In this document: piece after piece, positions 57,467-64,000 of the stretch
How positions within the stretch are numbered: the stretch's first letter is position 1
Layout: every line of letters starts with the position of its first letter
DNA from: AC-32 sp963754265
GTDB taxonomy: Bacteria > Actinomycetota > Thermoleophilia > Gaiellales > Gaiellaceae
NCBI GenBank assembly: GCA_963754265.1
Contig: CAVWFB010000007.1
Location: 124,001-188,000, forward strand
Length of the DNA: 64,000 nt
Direction of reading: 5' to 3'
Made by a program: the position numbers and the translations under genes
Notes under the pieces: generated by a model
Databases searched by the model: none
What the model saw: the letters and a program-made list of their open reading frames with translations, nothing else
What the model was told of the DNA's origin: nothing

Positions 57467-59033
57467 CTAGAGCGGAATGTTGCCGTGCTTGCGCGCGCGG
57501 CCGGCGCTCGCGCTTGGTCAGCGTCGTCTCGAGTGCGTCGGCAAGCACCGCGCGAGTACGACGCGGCTCGATCACGTCGTCGACGTAGCCGCGCTCGGCG
57601 GCCACGTATGGGTTGGCGAACCGCTCGCGGTAGTCGTCGATCAGCTCCGCCCGCCGAGCCTCCGCGTCGTCGGCGCCCTCGAGCTCCTTGCGGAAGACGA
57701 TGTTGACGGCCCCCTCGGGCCCCATCACTGCCACCTCGGCGGTCGGCCAGGCGAAGTTGAAGTCGGCCCGGATGTGCTTCGAGCTCATCACGTCGTACGC
57801 GCCGCCGTAGGCCTTGCGCGTGATCACCGCCAGCTTCGGCACCGTCGCCTCGGCGTAGGCGTAGAGCAGCTTCGCCCCGTGCCGGATGATCCCGCCCCAC
57901 TCCTGCGCGGTCCCCGGCAGGAAGCCCGGCACGTCGACGAACGTGACCAGCGGGATGTTGAACGCGTCGCAGGTGCGCACGAAGCGGGCCGCCTTGACCG
58001 ATGAGTCGATGTCGAGCACCCCAGCCAGCGAGCGCGGCTGGTTGCCGACGACTCCGACGGGATGGCCGTTCAGGCGGGCGAAGCCGCAGACGATGTTCTC
58101 GGCCCAGCGTTCGTGCACCTCCAGGAACTCGCCGTCGTCGAAGACGCGCTTGACGACCTCCTTCATGTCGTAGGGCTTGGCGGGGTCGTCGGGCACGAGC
58201 GTGTCGAGCTCGGGATCCTCGCGGCTCGGCGGATCGGCCGGCTCCGAGTACGGCGGCGGATCGACGTTGTTCTGCGGCAGGAACGAGAGCAGGTAGCGCG
58301 CGTCCTCCAGACAGGCGTCCTCGTCGGGAGCGACGAAGTGGGCAACGCCCGACTTGGTCGCGTGGGTCATCGCTCCGCCGAGCTCCTCGAAGCTGACCTC
58401 CTCGCCGGTGACGGTCTTCACCACGTCGGGGCCGGTGATGAACATGTACGAGCTCCCCTCGACCATCAGGACGAAGTCCGTGATCGCAGGCGAGTAGACG
58501 GCGCCGCCCGCGCACGGGCCCATGATCAGGCTGATCTGCGGGATCACGCCCGAGGCCTGCACGTTGCGCCAGAAGATCTCCGCGTAGCCCGCCAGCGAGA
58601 CGACACCCTCCTGGATCCGCGCGCCGCCGGAGTCGTTGATTCCGATCACCGGGCACCCCAGCTTCGCGGCCAGGTCCATCACCTTGCAGATCTTCTCGGC
58701 GAAGACCTCGGAGAGGCTGCCGCCGAAGACGGTGAAGTCCTGCGAGAACACGAAGACCCGGCGGCCGAAGATCGTCCCGTAGCCGGTGACCACCGCGTCG
58801 CCGTACGGTCGCTTCTCGCGCATCCCGAACTCGGCCTCGCGGTGGCGCACGTAGCGGTCGAGCTCGACGAAGGAGCCCGGGTCGAGCAGCTTCTCGACGC
58901 GCTCGCGGGCGAGGAGCTTTCCTTGGGATCGCTGCCGCTCGACGGCGCTGTCGCTGCCCGCGTGCGCCGCCTGCTCGCGCAGCTCGCCCAGCCGGTGGAG
59001 CTTCGCCTCGGTCGAGTCCATCTCGGTCGACAC
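57467..59033 (-). CDS. Acyl-CoA carboxylase carboxyltransferase (beta) subunit; frameshifted near the end
   Basis: About 520 residues. Both crotonase-like halves are present: VFSQDFTVFGGSLSEVFAEK, ARIQEGVVSLAGYAEIFWRN, MGPCAGGAVYSPAITDF, then VDVPGFLPGTAQEWGGIIRHG and RKAYGGAYDVMSSK. Near 57485-57495, in a GC-dinucleotide run, the frame changes. The alternative frame ends RKHGNIPL with a stop at 57467, the family-standard C-terminus. The uncorrected frame would run on to 57297 across the GGDEF/HD-GYP gene. GTG start with TACGCT (59040-59045) 6 nt upstream. Confidence 0.9.
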
Positions 59034-59065
59034 GCGCCGAGCGTAACGCCGCGACCGCCGGCCGT

Positions 59066-59125
59066 GCCGGGGGAAATCCCCGAAAGGGGGTCGAACGGAT
59101 CACCTTTCCGGGGGACTTTCGGCCG
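59066..59125. repeat. Cluster of G/C-run inverted repeats
   Basis: GGGGGAAATCCCC, CCCGAAAGGGGG and CCTTTCCGGGGG follow each other between the carboxyltransferase start and the poly-proline protein. They can form several alternative hairpins in a leader RNA. A shorter relative (CCCCCTTCCGGGGG) precedes the gene at 55509. The role is unknown. Confidence 0.4.
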
Positions 59126-59173
59126 CGGAAACCGACCTAGCCTCCGTAGGCGTAACTGCGGCAAAGGAAGGAA

Positions 59174-60379
59174 ATGCGGCGATACATCGATCGACCCCGG
59201 CGGCTGCCGGCGCCTCGCGCCGTGCTGCTGCGACGGACCCGTTTGGCGCCCGTTGCGCTTGCGCTGCCCCTGGTCACCCTGATGTGGCTGACGATCGGGC
59301 TTCCGATCTTCGCCGAGCTCTCGAGCGCCGGCAGCGCCGACGGCGTAGCACGCGACGTCGTCTTCGGCTCGGCGATCGCGGGTAACGGAACGGGCGGTCA
59401 CAGGCCCGGCGGAAGCGACAATCGCGGCGGCGTCGCCGAGACGGTCGCGGCGGCGACCGTGAGCCCGTCGATCGTGCGAGAGGTGCGGCTGCTCCGCGAG
59501 CGGGTCCTGATTCGCGTCTCCGCACGCAACGACTCGACGAGGCGATCGAGCGACCCCGGCAGGCTCGGCCGAGGTGCGACCACGATCGCCGCCGCTTCGG
59601 ACTCTTCTACGAGCGACCCGACCGTGACGCCGCTCAGCGTTCCGACGACGTCGATGCCGGCCTCGAGCTCGACCCCGCCCCCTCCGCCTCCGCCTCCTCC
59701 TCCGCCTCCTCCGCCTCCGCCGCCGCCGCCACCACCGCCGCCGCCGCCTCCGCCTGCTGCCCCGATACCTACCTCGCCTCCTCCGCCCCTCCCGACGGCT
59801 CCGCCCCCTCCGCCTCCTCCTGGGCCGGCTGCCCCGCTGCCTCCTCCTCCTCCGGTTGGGTCACCACCCCCGCCGCCTCCGCCTCCTCCGCCTCCGCCGG
59901 CCGGTGGATCGCCGCCGCCTCCTCCCCCACCTCCGCCTCCGGCTGCCTCGATGCCGGCGGCACTCGACGTCCAGACCCGGAACAACGGCGCCAAGACAGG
60001 CAAGGCCGAGAGTGGCGACTCGATCACGTACACCTTCGCCGGCGCAGTCGTGCCGTCACTCGTCCTGGCCGGGTGGAACGGCTCTGCGACGCTCGTGACC
60101 GTCCATTTCACGAACAACGCGAAGAACGACGTGGTCAGCGTCCGCAGCACCTCGACCGGTGCGACGCTCTTCGAGCTCGGCTTCGTCAGCCTCCACGGCG
60201 ACTACACCAACAACGCGGACTTCAACTCCTCGGTCATGACCGCCGCCGGCAACACGATCACCGTCGTGCTCGGCACGCTCAGCGGCCACGCCAAGGAGAA
60301 GGCCGGCCCGGCCACGATGGTCTGGATGGGGCCGGCGAACACCGTCAACGAGTCCGGCGCGTCCGACAAGGAGTTCTGA
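59174..60379 (+). CDS. Secreted or membrane-anchored protein with long poly-proline linkers
   Basis: 401 residues. A basic N-terminus and one helix (LAPVALALPLVTLMWLTIGL) precede a Ser/Thr-rich segment, then about 90 residues dominated by proline runs (one of 27) broken by Gly, Ser and Ala. A C-terminal domain of about 140 residues follows (DSITYTFAGAVVPSLVLAGW), probably beta-rich. The AAGGAAGG site fixes the ATG start. It may span the wall and present the end domain. Fold unknown. Confidence 0.75.
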   Translation: MRRYIDRPRRLPAPRAVLLRRTRLAPVALALPLVTLMWLTIGLPIFAELSSAGSADGVARDVVFGSAIAGNGTGGHRPGGSDNRGGVAETVAAATVSPSIVREVRLLRERVLIRVSARNDSTRRSSDPGRLGRGATTIAAASDSSTSDPTVTPLSVPTTSMPASSSTPPPPPPPPPPPPPPPPPPPPPPPPPPPAAPIPTSPPPPLPTAPPPPPPPGPAAPLPPPPPVGSPPPPPPPPPPPPAGGSPPPPPPPPPPAASMPAALDVQTRNNGAKTGKAESGDSITYTFAGAVVPSLVLAGWNGSATLVTVHFTNNAKNDVVSVRSTSTGATLFELGFVSLHGDYTNNADFNSSVMTAAGNTITVVLGTLSGHAKEKAGPATMVWMGPANTVNESGASDKEF

Positions 60380-60405
60380 GCTCCCTTCCCGGGTCGCAGA
60401 ACGGC

Positions 60406-60433
60406 TCAAGCGGGCCGTTTGTCGCGCCGATAC
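60406..60433 (+). promoter_or_regulatory. Sigma28/WhiG-like promoter
   Basis: TCAAG (60406-60410), 16 nt, then CCGATA (60427-60432, part of GCCGATAC). It is identical in boxes and spacing to the element at 26845. The predicted transcript begins at about 60440, right at the ATG at 60441. Confidence 0.55.
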
Positions 60434-60440
60434 CCCCTAG

Positions 60441-61961
60441 ATGAGCCCTGCGGCCACAGCCACCAGCGCTGCGTCCGGGCAGGAAACCGCCCGGCGGCCG
60501 CGTCGTGCCAGGTCTCCGATCGCGCGCCGCGCCGGCATCCAGCTCATCATCGGGGTCCTGATCGTGGGCGCCATCCCGATCGCCTCGACCGTTCGAATCC
60601 TCGAGGCGAACGCGCTCCGCAACGAGCGGGCTCAGGCCGATACGGCGCTGCGCACCCAGCTCCAGAGCGGCCTACGCGAGCTCACCCGGATGGGCGACCA
60701 GGCCTCGAACCGCGCCGCCGACCTCGCGCGCTCGCCGGACGTACAGCGCGCCTTCATCACTCCGAGACCCGCCGCACTCGCCCGCATCGCACGGGAAGAG
60801 CGCGACGTCTCGTTCGTTCTGAACAACCACCGACTGGGGGCGGCGCCCAGCGCGAACGTCCTCCAACGCTCGGTGTGGTTGACGGTGAACGGCCGCCGGA
60901 TCGGCAAGGTCGTCGCCGCCAAGCCCCTCGACCAGCGGCTGAGTCGGCGCCTCACCGGAGACGCGCCGCACTCGCGCGGAGACCGACTCGTGCTCGTCGA
61001 GCACGGCCGTCTGCTGGGCACGAGCGTCGCGTTCACGAGCCACGGGCGCACCGTTCGGCTGCAGGGCACCCGCTACCGGTCTCTGGCGACGGCGGTCGAG
61101 GACGCGGGCGGCGCCCGCCTGCTGGCACTGCGCCCACAGGAGGCGATCGACGGAAACGTTGCGCCGTACAGGCAGCGCATCCGCTACGCGGCTCTCGGGT
61201 CTTTCGCGCTGCTCGTCCTCGTCGCGCTCATGTTCGCCGGCCCGCTCCTGCGCATGCTGGGCGACTTCCGTCGCGTCGCCTCGCAGGCCGCGACCGATTC
61301 CCTCACCGGGCTCGCGAACCGCCGCTCCTTCGACGAGGAGCTCGCGCTCGAATGGCGCCGCGCCCACCGGATCGGCGACTCGCTCGGGCTGGTCCTGCTC
61401 GACCTCGACGACTTCAAGCAGGTGAACGACACGTACGGTCATCCCGCAGGCGACGCCGTTCTTCGCACGGTCGGCGAGGTGCTCGGCTCCGGTGTGCGCC
61501 AGATCGACCTCGCGGCGCGCTACGGCGGCGAGGAGTTCGTCGTGCTCGTCCCCGAGAGCGATCTCAAGGGGGCGACGCAGCTCGCGAAACGGCTGCGCCT
61601 CGCCGTCTCCAAGGCTCGGACCGAGCTGCCCGACGGACGCCTGCTCAAGGTGACGGCGAGTTTCGGTGTCGCAGTGAAGGGCGACCTGACCACGGCCGAA
61701 GGGCTCGTGGCCGCGGCCGACGAGGCGCTCTACGAGGCAAAGCGCGCCGGCAAGGACCGGGTGGTCGCCGGAGGGACCGTCGAAGCCGCGCCCAGGGCCG
61801 CCGCGACGCCCCGGAAGAAGACGCGTGCCACAATCACGGACGATGCGGGTCTCGGCGAAGGTGGACTACGCGCTGCGCGCGGGAGCGGAGCTCGCAGCGG
61901 CGCCGAGCGGAGTGCCGCAAAAGGGCGATCGGATCGCCCGAGCTCAAAAGATCCCGCTTAA
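60441..61961 (+). CDS. Membrane-bound diguanylate cyclase (GGEEF)
   Basis: 506 residues. Two membrane helices (about 32-54 and 252-272) enclose a CHASE-like outer sensor. A GGDEF domain follows (about 285-445) with TDSLTGLANRRSF, LDDFKQVNDTYGHPAGD and RYGGEEFVVLVPES. The tail after about residue 465 is Arg/Ala-rich and lies over the first 118 bp of the Rrf2 gene, so the stop may be displaced by an indel. The sigma28-like element is its promoter. Confidence 0.9.
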   Translation: MSPAATATSAASGQETARRPRRARSPIARRAGIQLIIGVLIVGAIPIASTVRILEANALRNERAQADTALRTQLQSGLRELTRMGDQASNRAADLARSPDVQRAFITPRPAALARIAREERDVSFVLNNHRLGAAPSANVLQRSVWLTVNGRRIGKVVAAKPLDQRLSRRLTGDAPHSRGDRLVLVEHGRLLGTSVAFTSHGRTVRLQGTRYRSLATAVEDAGGARLLALRPQEAIDGNVAPYRQRIRYAALGSFALLVLVALMFAGPLLRMLGDFRRVASQAATDSLTGLANRRSFDEELALEWRRAHRIGDSLGLVLLDLDDFKQVNDTYGHPAGDAVLRTVGEVLGSGVRQIDLAARYGGEEFVVLVPESDLKGATQLAKRLRLAVSKARTELPDGRLLKVTASFGVAVKGDLTTAEGLVAAADEALYEAKRAGKDRVVAGGTVEAAPRAAATPRKKTRATITDDAGLGEGGLRAARGSGARSGAERSAAKGRSDRPSSKDPA

Positions 61962-62301
61962 GTTCCTCGAGAACATCCTGCTCGACCTCAAGCACGCCGG
62001 GCTCGTGCAGAGCCAGCGCGGCGCGGACGGCGGCTACTGGCTGGCGAAGGACCCTGACCGGATCGTGCTCGCCGAGGTGATCCGCGCGGTCGAAGGCCCG
62101 ATCGCCAACGTCCGTGGAGAGCGTCCGGAACAGGTCGAGTACGCCGGCGCCGCCGAGCCGCTACGGGACGTGTGGGTCGCGGTTCGGGCGAACCTGCGCG
62201 CGGTGCTGGAAACCGTGACCCTCGCCGATCTCGCGGCGGGCAAGCTGCCCGACAACGTGGCCCTGATCGCCGCCGACCCGGACGCCTGGCTGCCGCACTA
62301 G
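61843..62301 (+). CDS. Rrf2-family transcriptional regulator without Fe-S cysteines
   Basis: 152 residues. Winged helix with VSAKVDYALRAGAELAA, KIPLKFLENILLDLKHAGLVQSQRG and GGYWLAKDPDRIVLAEVIRAVEG. The three cysteines of cluster-binding IscR/NsrR proteins are absent, as in CymR, the cysteine-metabolism regulator. It is convergent with a sulfate transporter and shares a CTAG stop overlap. ATG with CACAAT (61829-61834) 8 nt upstream. Confidence 0.88.
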   Translation: MRVSAKVDYALRAGAELAAAPSGVPQKGDRIARAQKIPLKFLENILLDLKHAGLVQSQRGADGGYWLAKDPDRIVLAEVIRAVEGPIANVRGERPEQVEYAGAAEPLRDVWVAVRANLRAVLETVTLADLAAGKLPDNVALIAADPDAWLPH

Positions 62302-63257
62302 CGCTGGGTGAAGACCGTCGAGTGCCGAGGCCGCACGTAGACGATCTGGCCGCGCTCGAGCTCGAGTTGCTCCGCTTCTTCCTGCGTCAGCTGGACGAGG
62401 AGGTGCTGGCCGTCCTCGCGCACGAGCTCGACCCGAACCTCGAACCCCAGGTGGACGACACGCTCGACCATCGCCTCGGCCGAGCCGTCCTCCGGTTGGA
62501 GCCCCACCTCCAGGTCGTGAGGGCGCACGAAGGTGTCGCCGACGCGGTTGACGGGGCCGACGAAGCTCATCACGAACTCATTCGCCGGCTGTTCGTAGAG
62601 CTCGCGCGGCGAGCCGATCTGCTCGATCCGGCCCGCGTTCAGCACCACGATCTGGCCGGCGACCTCCATGGCCTCCTCCTGGTCGTGCGTGACGATGATC
62701 GTGGTGACGTGCACCTCGTCGTGGAGGCGGCGCAGCCAGGCCCGCAGCTCTTTGCGCACGCGGGCGTCGAGGGCCCCGAACGGCTCGTCCAGGAGCAGCA
62801 CGCTCGGCTCGACCGCAAGCGCCCGCGCCAGCGCCATCCGCTGGCGCTGGCCGCCCGAGAGCTGTGACGGATACCGCTTCGCGAGCCCCTCGAGCTGGAC
62901 GAGCTCGAGCAGCTCGTGCACCCGCCCGGAGATCTCCGCCTTGGGCCGCTTCCGGACCGTCAGCCCGAACGCGACGTTGTCCCAGACCGTCATGTGCTTG
63001 AAGGCGGCGTAGTGCTGGAAGACCATGCCGACGCCGCGGGCGCGCGCCGGCCGGTTCGTGACGTCCTCGTTCCCGATCAGCACCTGGCCCGACTCGGGCT
63101 GCTCCAGGCCTGCGATCACTCGCAGCAGCGTCGACTTGCCGCTCCCGCTCGGGCCGAGCAGGGCCGTGAGCGAGCCTTCCGGGATCGCGACGGAGACGTC
63201 GTCCAGCGCGGTGAAGCTTCCGAACCTCTTGGTCACGTCGATGGCTGCGATGCCCAC
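62298..63257 (-). CDS. cysA: Sulfate/thiosulfate ABC transporter ATP-binding protein
   Basis: 319 residues. Walker A GPSGSGKST, signature LSGGQRQRMALARALA, Walker B VLLLDEPFGALDA, and VTHDQEEAMEVAG. A C-terminal TOBE-like regulatory domain (about 240-319) is present. FGSFTALDDVSV and VFQHYAAFKHMTVWDNVAFG are close to CysA proteins. It powers the permease encoded upstream, whose stop lies immediately before its start. Confidence 0.92.
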   Translation of the reverse strand: MGIAAIDVTKRFGSFTALDDVSVAIPEGSLTALLGPSGSGKSTLLRVIAGLEQPESGQVLIGNEDVTNRPARARGVGMVFQHYAAFKHMTVWDNVAFGLTVRKRPKAEISGRVHELLELVQLEGLAKRYPSQLSGGQRQRMALARALAVEPSVLLLDEPFGALDARVRKELRAWLRRLHDEVHVTTIIVTHDQEEAMEVAGQIVVLNAGRIEQIGSPRELYEQPANEFVMSFVGPVNRVGDTFVRPHDLEVGLQPEDGSAEAMVERVVHLGFEVRVELVREDGQHLLVQLTQEEAEQLELERGQIVYVRPRHSTVFTQR

Positions 63258-64000
63258 TTAGGCCTCCTCCCGCGGATGGACGAGCCGCAGGCCCACCACC
63301 GTCGCGACGGCGATCAGCGCCAGCACCACCGATGCGGCGTAGGCGCCCTGGACGTTGAACTGCTCGAACTGCGCCTGGACATAGAGCGGAAGGGTCTCGG
63401 TCCGGCCTTCGATCCTCCCGGAGACGACGCTCACCGCGCCGAACTCGCCGATCGCACGCGCGGTGGTGAGCACGACGCCATAGGCGACAGCCCAGCGGAT
63501 CGCGGGCAAGGTGATCCTCCAGAAGGTCTGGAAGGGCGACGCGCCGAGCGTCTCGGCTGCTTGCTCCTGCTCGGTCCCGATCTCGCGGAGCACGGGCACG
63601 ACCTCGCGCACGACGAAGGGGAGGGAGACGAACATCGTGGCCAGGACCATCCCCGGAACGGCGAAGAGGATCTTGATCCCGTGGTCGGCGAGGCCGCCGA
63701 GCCAGCCTCCCCTCCCGTAGAGGAGGAAGAGGGCGAGGCCGGCCACCACCGGCGAGAGCGCGAGCGGTAGGTCGACGATCGCGTTCACGAGGCCGCGCCC
63801 GGGGAAGCGCGTACGCACGAGCGCCAGCGCGAGGACCACGCCGAAGATCGTGTTCGCCGGCACCGCGATCGCCGCCATCAGGAGCGTCAGCTCGAGCGCG
63901 TGCACGGCCTGGTGGGAGGTGACCGCGTCCCAGGCAGGGCCGACGCCGTGCTCGAACGCGCGGTAGAAAACGAATCCGACCGGTACCAGCAGGATGAGCG
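63258..64000 (-). CDS. cysW: Sulfate ABC transporter permease (CysW-type), partial
   Basis: The frame is open to the window end, so the N-terminus is missing (at least 247 residues are visible). Five or more helices are seen, and the ABC permease EAA loop reads QEQAAETLGASPFQTFWRITLPAI. AIGEFGAVSVVSGRIEGRTETLPLYV is typical of CysW. It lies directly upstream of cysA; cysT and a binding protein are expected beyond the window. Confidence 0.92.
   Translation of the reverse strand, partial: LILLVPVGFVFYRAFEHGVGPAWDAVTSHQAVHALELTLLMAAIAVPANTIFGVVLALALVRTRFPGRGLVNAIVDLPLALSPVVAGLALFLLYGRGGWLGGLADHGIKILFAVPGMVLATMFVSLPFVVREVVPVLREIGTEQEQAAETLGASPFQTFWRITLPAIRWAVAYGVVLTTARAIGEFGAVSVVSGRIEGRTETLPLYVQAQFEQFNVQGAYAASVVLALIAVATVVGLRLVHPREEA

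Noticed and set aside
56029..59103. A 1024-codon minus-strand frame over the GGDEF/HD-GYP and carboxyltransferase genes
   Set aside because: It is the wrong frame of the carboxyltransferase gene joined to antisense of the GGDEF/HD-GYP gene; composition is non-protein-like.

Overview
The window is 64 kb of GC-rich chromosomal DNA, coding on both strands with little spacing. It most resembles a deep-branching actinobacterium of the Thermoleophilia/Gaiellales type. This is an inference from several traits: a BTAD-cyclase-binding-protein fusion, a LuxR-type LAL regulator, ATP-type PEP carboxykinase, a succinate dehydrogenase with an HdrB-like subunit, acyl-CoA carboxylase subunits, frequent GTG starts, and many apparently leaderless genes. 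No rRNA, CRISPR array, prophage or insertion sequence was found.

Layout. 1-9.2 kb: a large sensor/regulator (cut by the window start and broken by two frameshifts), small envelope proteins, two tRNA-Ser genes, a cupredoxin, an aquaporin, a coiled-coil protein and a lytic transglycosylase. 9.3-12.5 kb: secreted proteins and a channel-like protein. 12.6-20.8 kb: a MacB/FtsX-type ABC exporter, a LAL regulator and a berberine-bridge-type flavoenzyme. 20.9-27.4 kb: a conserved core block with tRNA-Val, a CBS protein, SRP RNA, dnaX-ybaB-cNMP protein-recR, lysC-asd and a lone GspE N-terminal domain. 27.4-33.5 kb: a seven-gene overlapping minus-strand operon starting with sdhA. 33.6-46.2 kb: an MprF-like protein, pckA, two Xer-type recombinases around an ArsR/AHSA1 pair, then gltA, icd, mdh, an SDR and a Lon-like (S16) PDZ protease. 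46.2-59 kb: an aminotransferase, a subtilase, sucC-methyltransferase-sucD, a biotin carboxylase facing pgsA, an NlpC/P60 protein, a GGDEF/HD-GYP protein and a carboxyltransferase. 59-64 kb: a poly-proline secreted protein, a diguanylate cyclase, an Rrf2 regulator and a sulfate ABC transporter cut by the window end.

How the genes work together. Most of the oxidative TCA cycle is present: citrate synthase, isocitrate dehydrogenase, succinyl-CoA synthetase, succinate dehydrogenase and malate dehydrogenase. PEP carboxykinase and acyl-CoA carboxylase connect to it. Two second-messenger systems can be read: cAMP (the cyclase in the first gene and a lone cNMP-binding protein) and c-di-GMP (two GGDEF proteins and an MshEN-like domain).

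Two promoter patterns stand out. At least 20 genes have a TANNNT-like -10 box 6-9 nt before the start codon, which predicts leaderless mRNAs, mainly for core genes; secreted and accessory genes more often have a Shine-Dalgarno sequence. Two genes tied to c-di-GMP or pilus biology share a sigma28/WhiG-like element (TCAAG-N16-CCGATA). Four genes carry apparent indel frameshifts. Assembly error is the simplest explanation, so those coding calls should be read as reconstructed genes.
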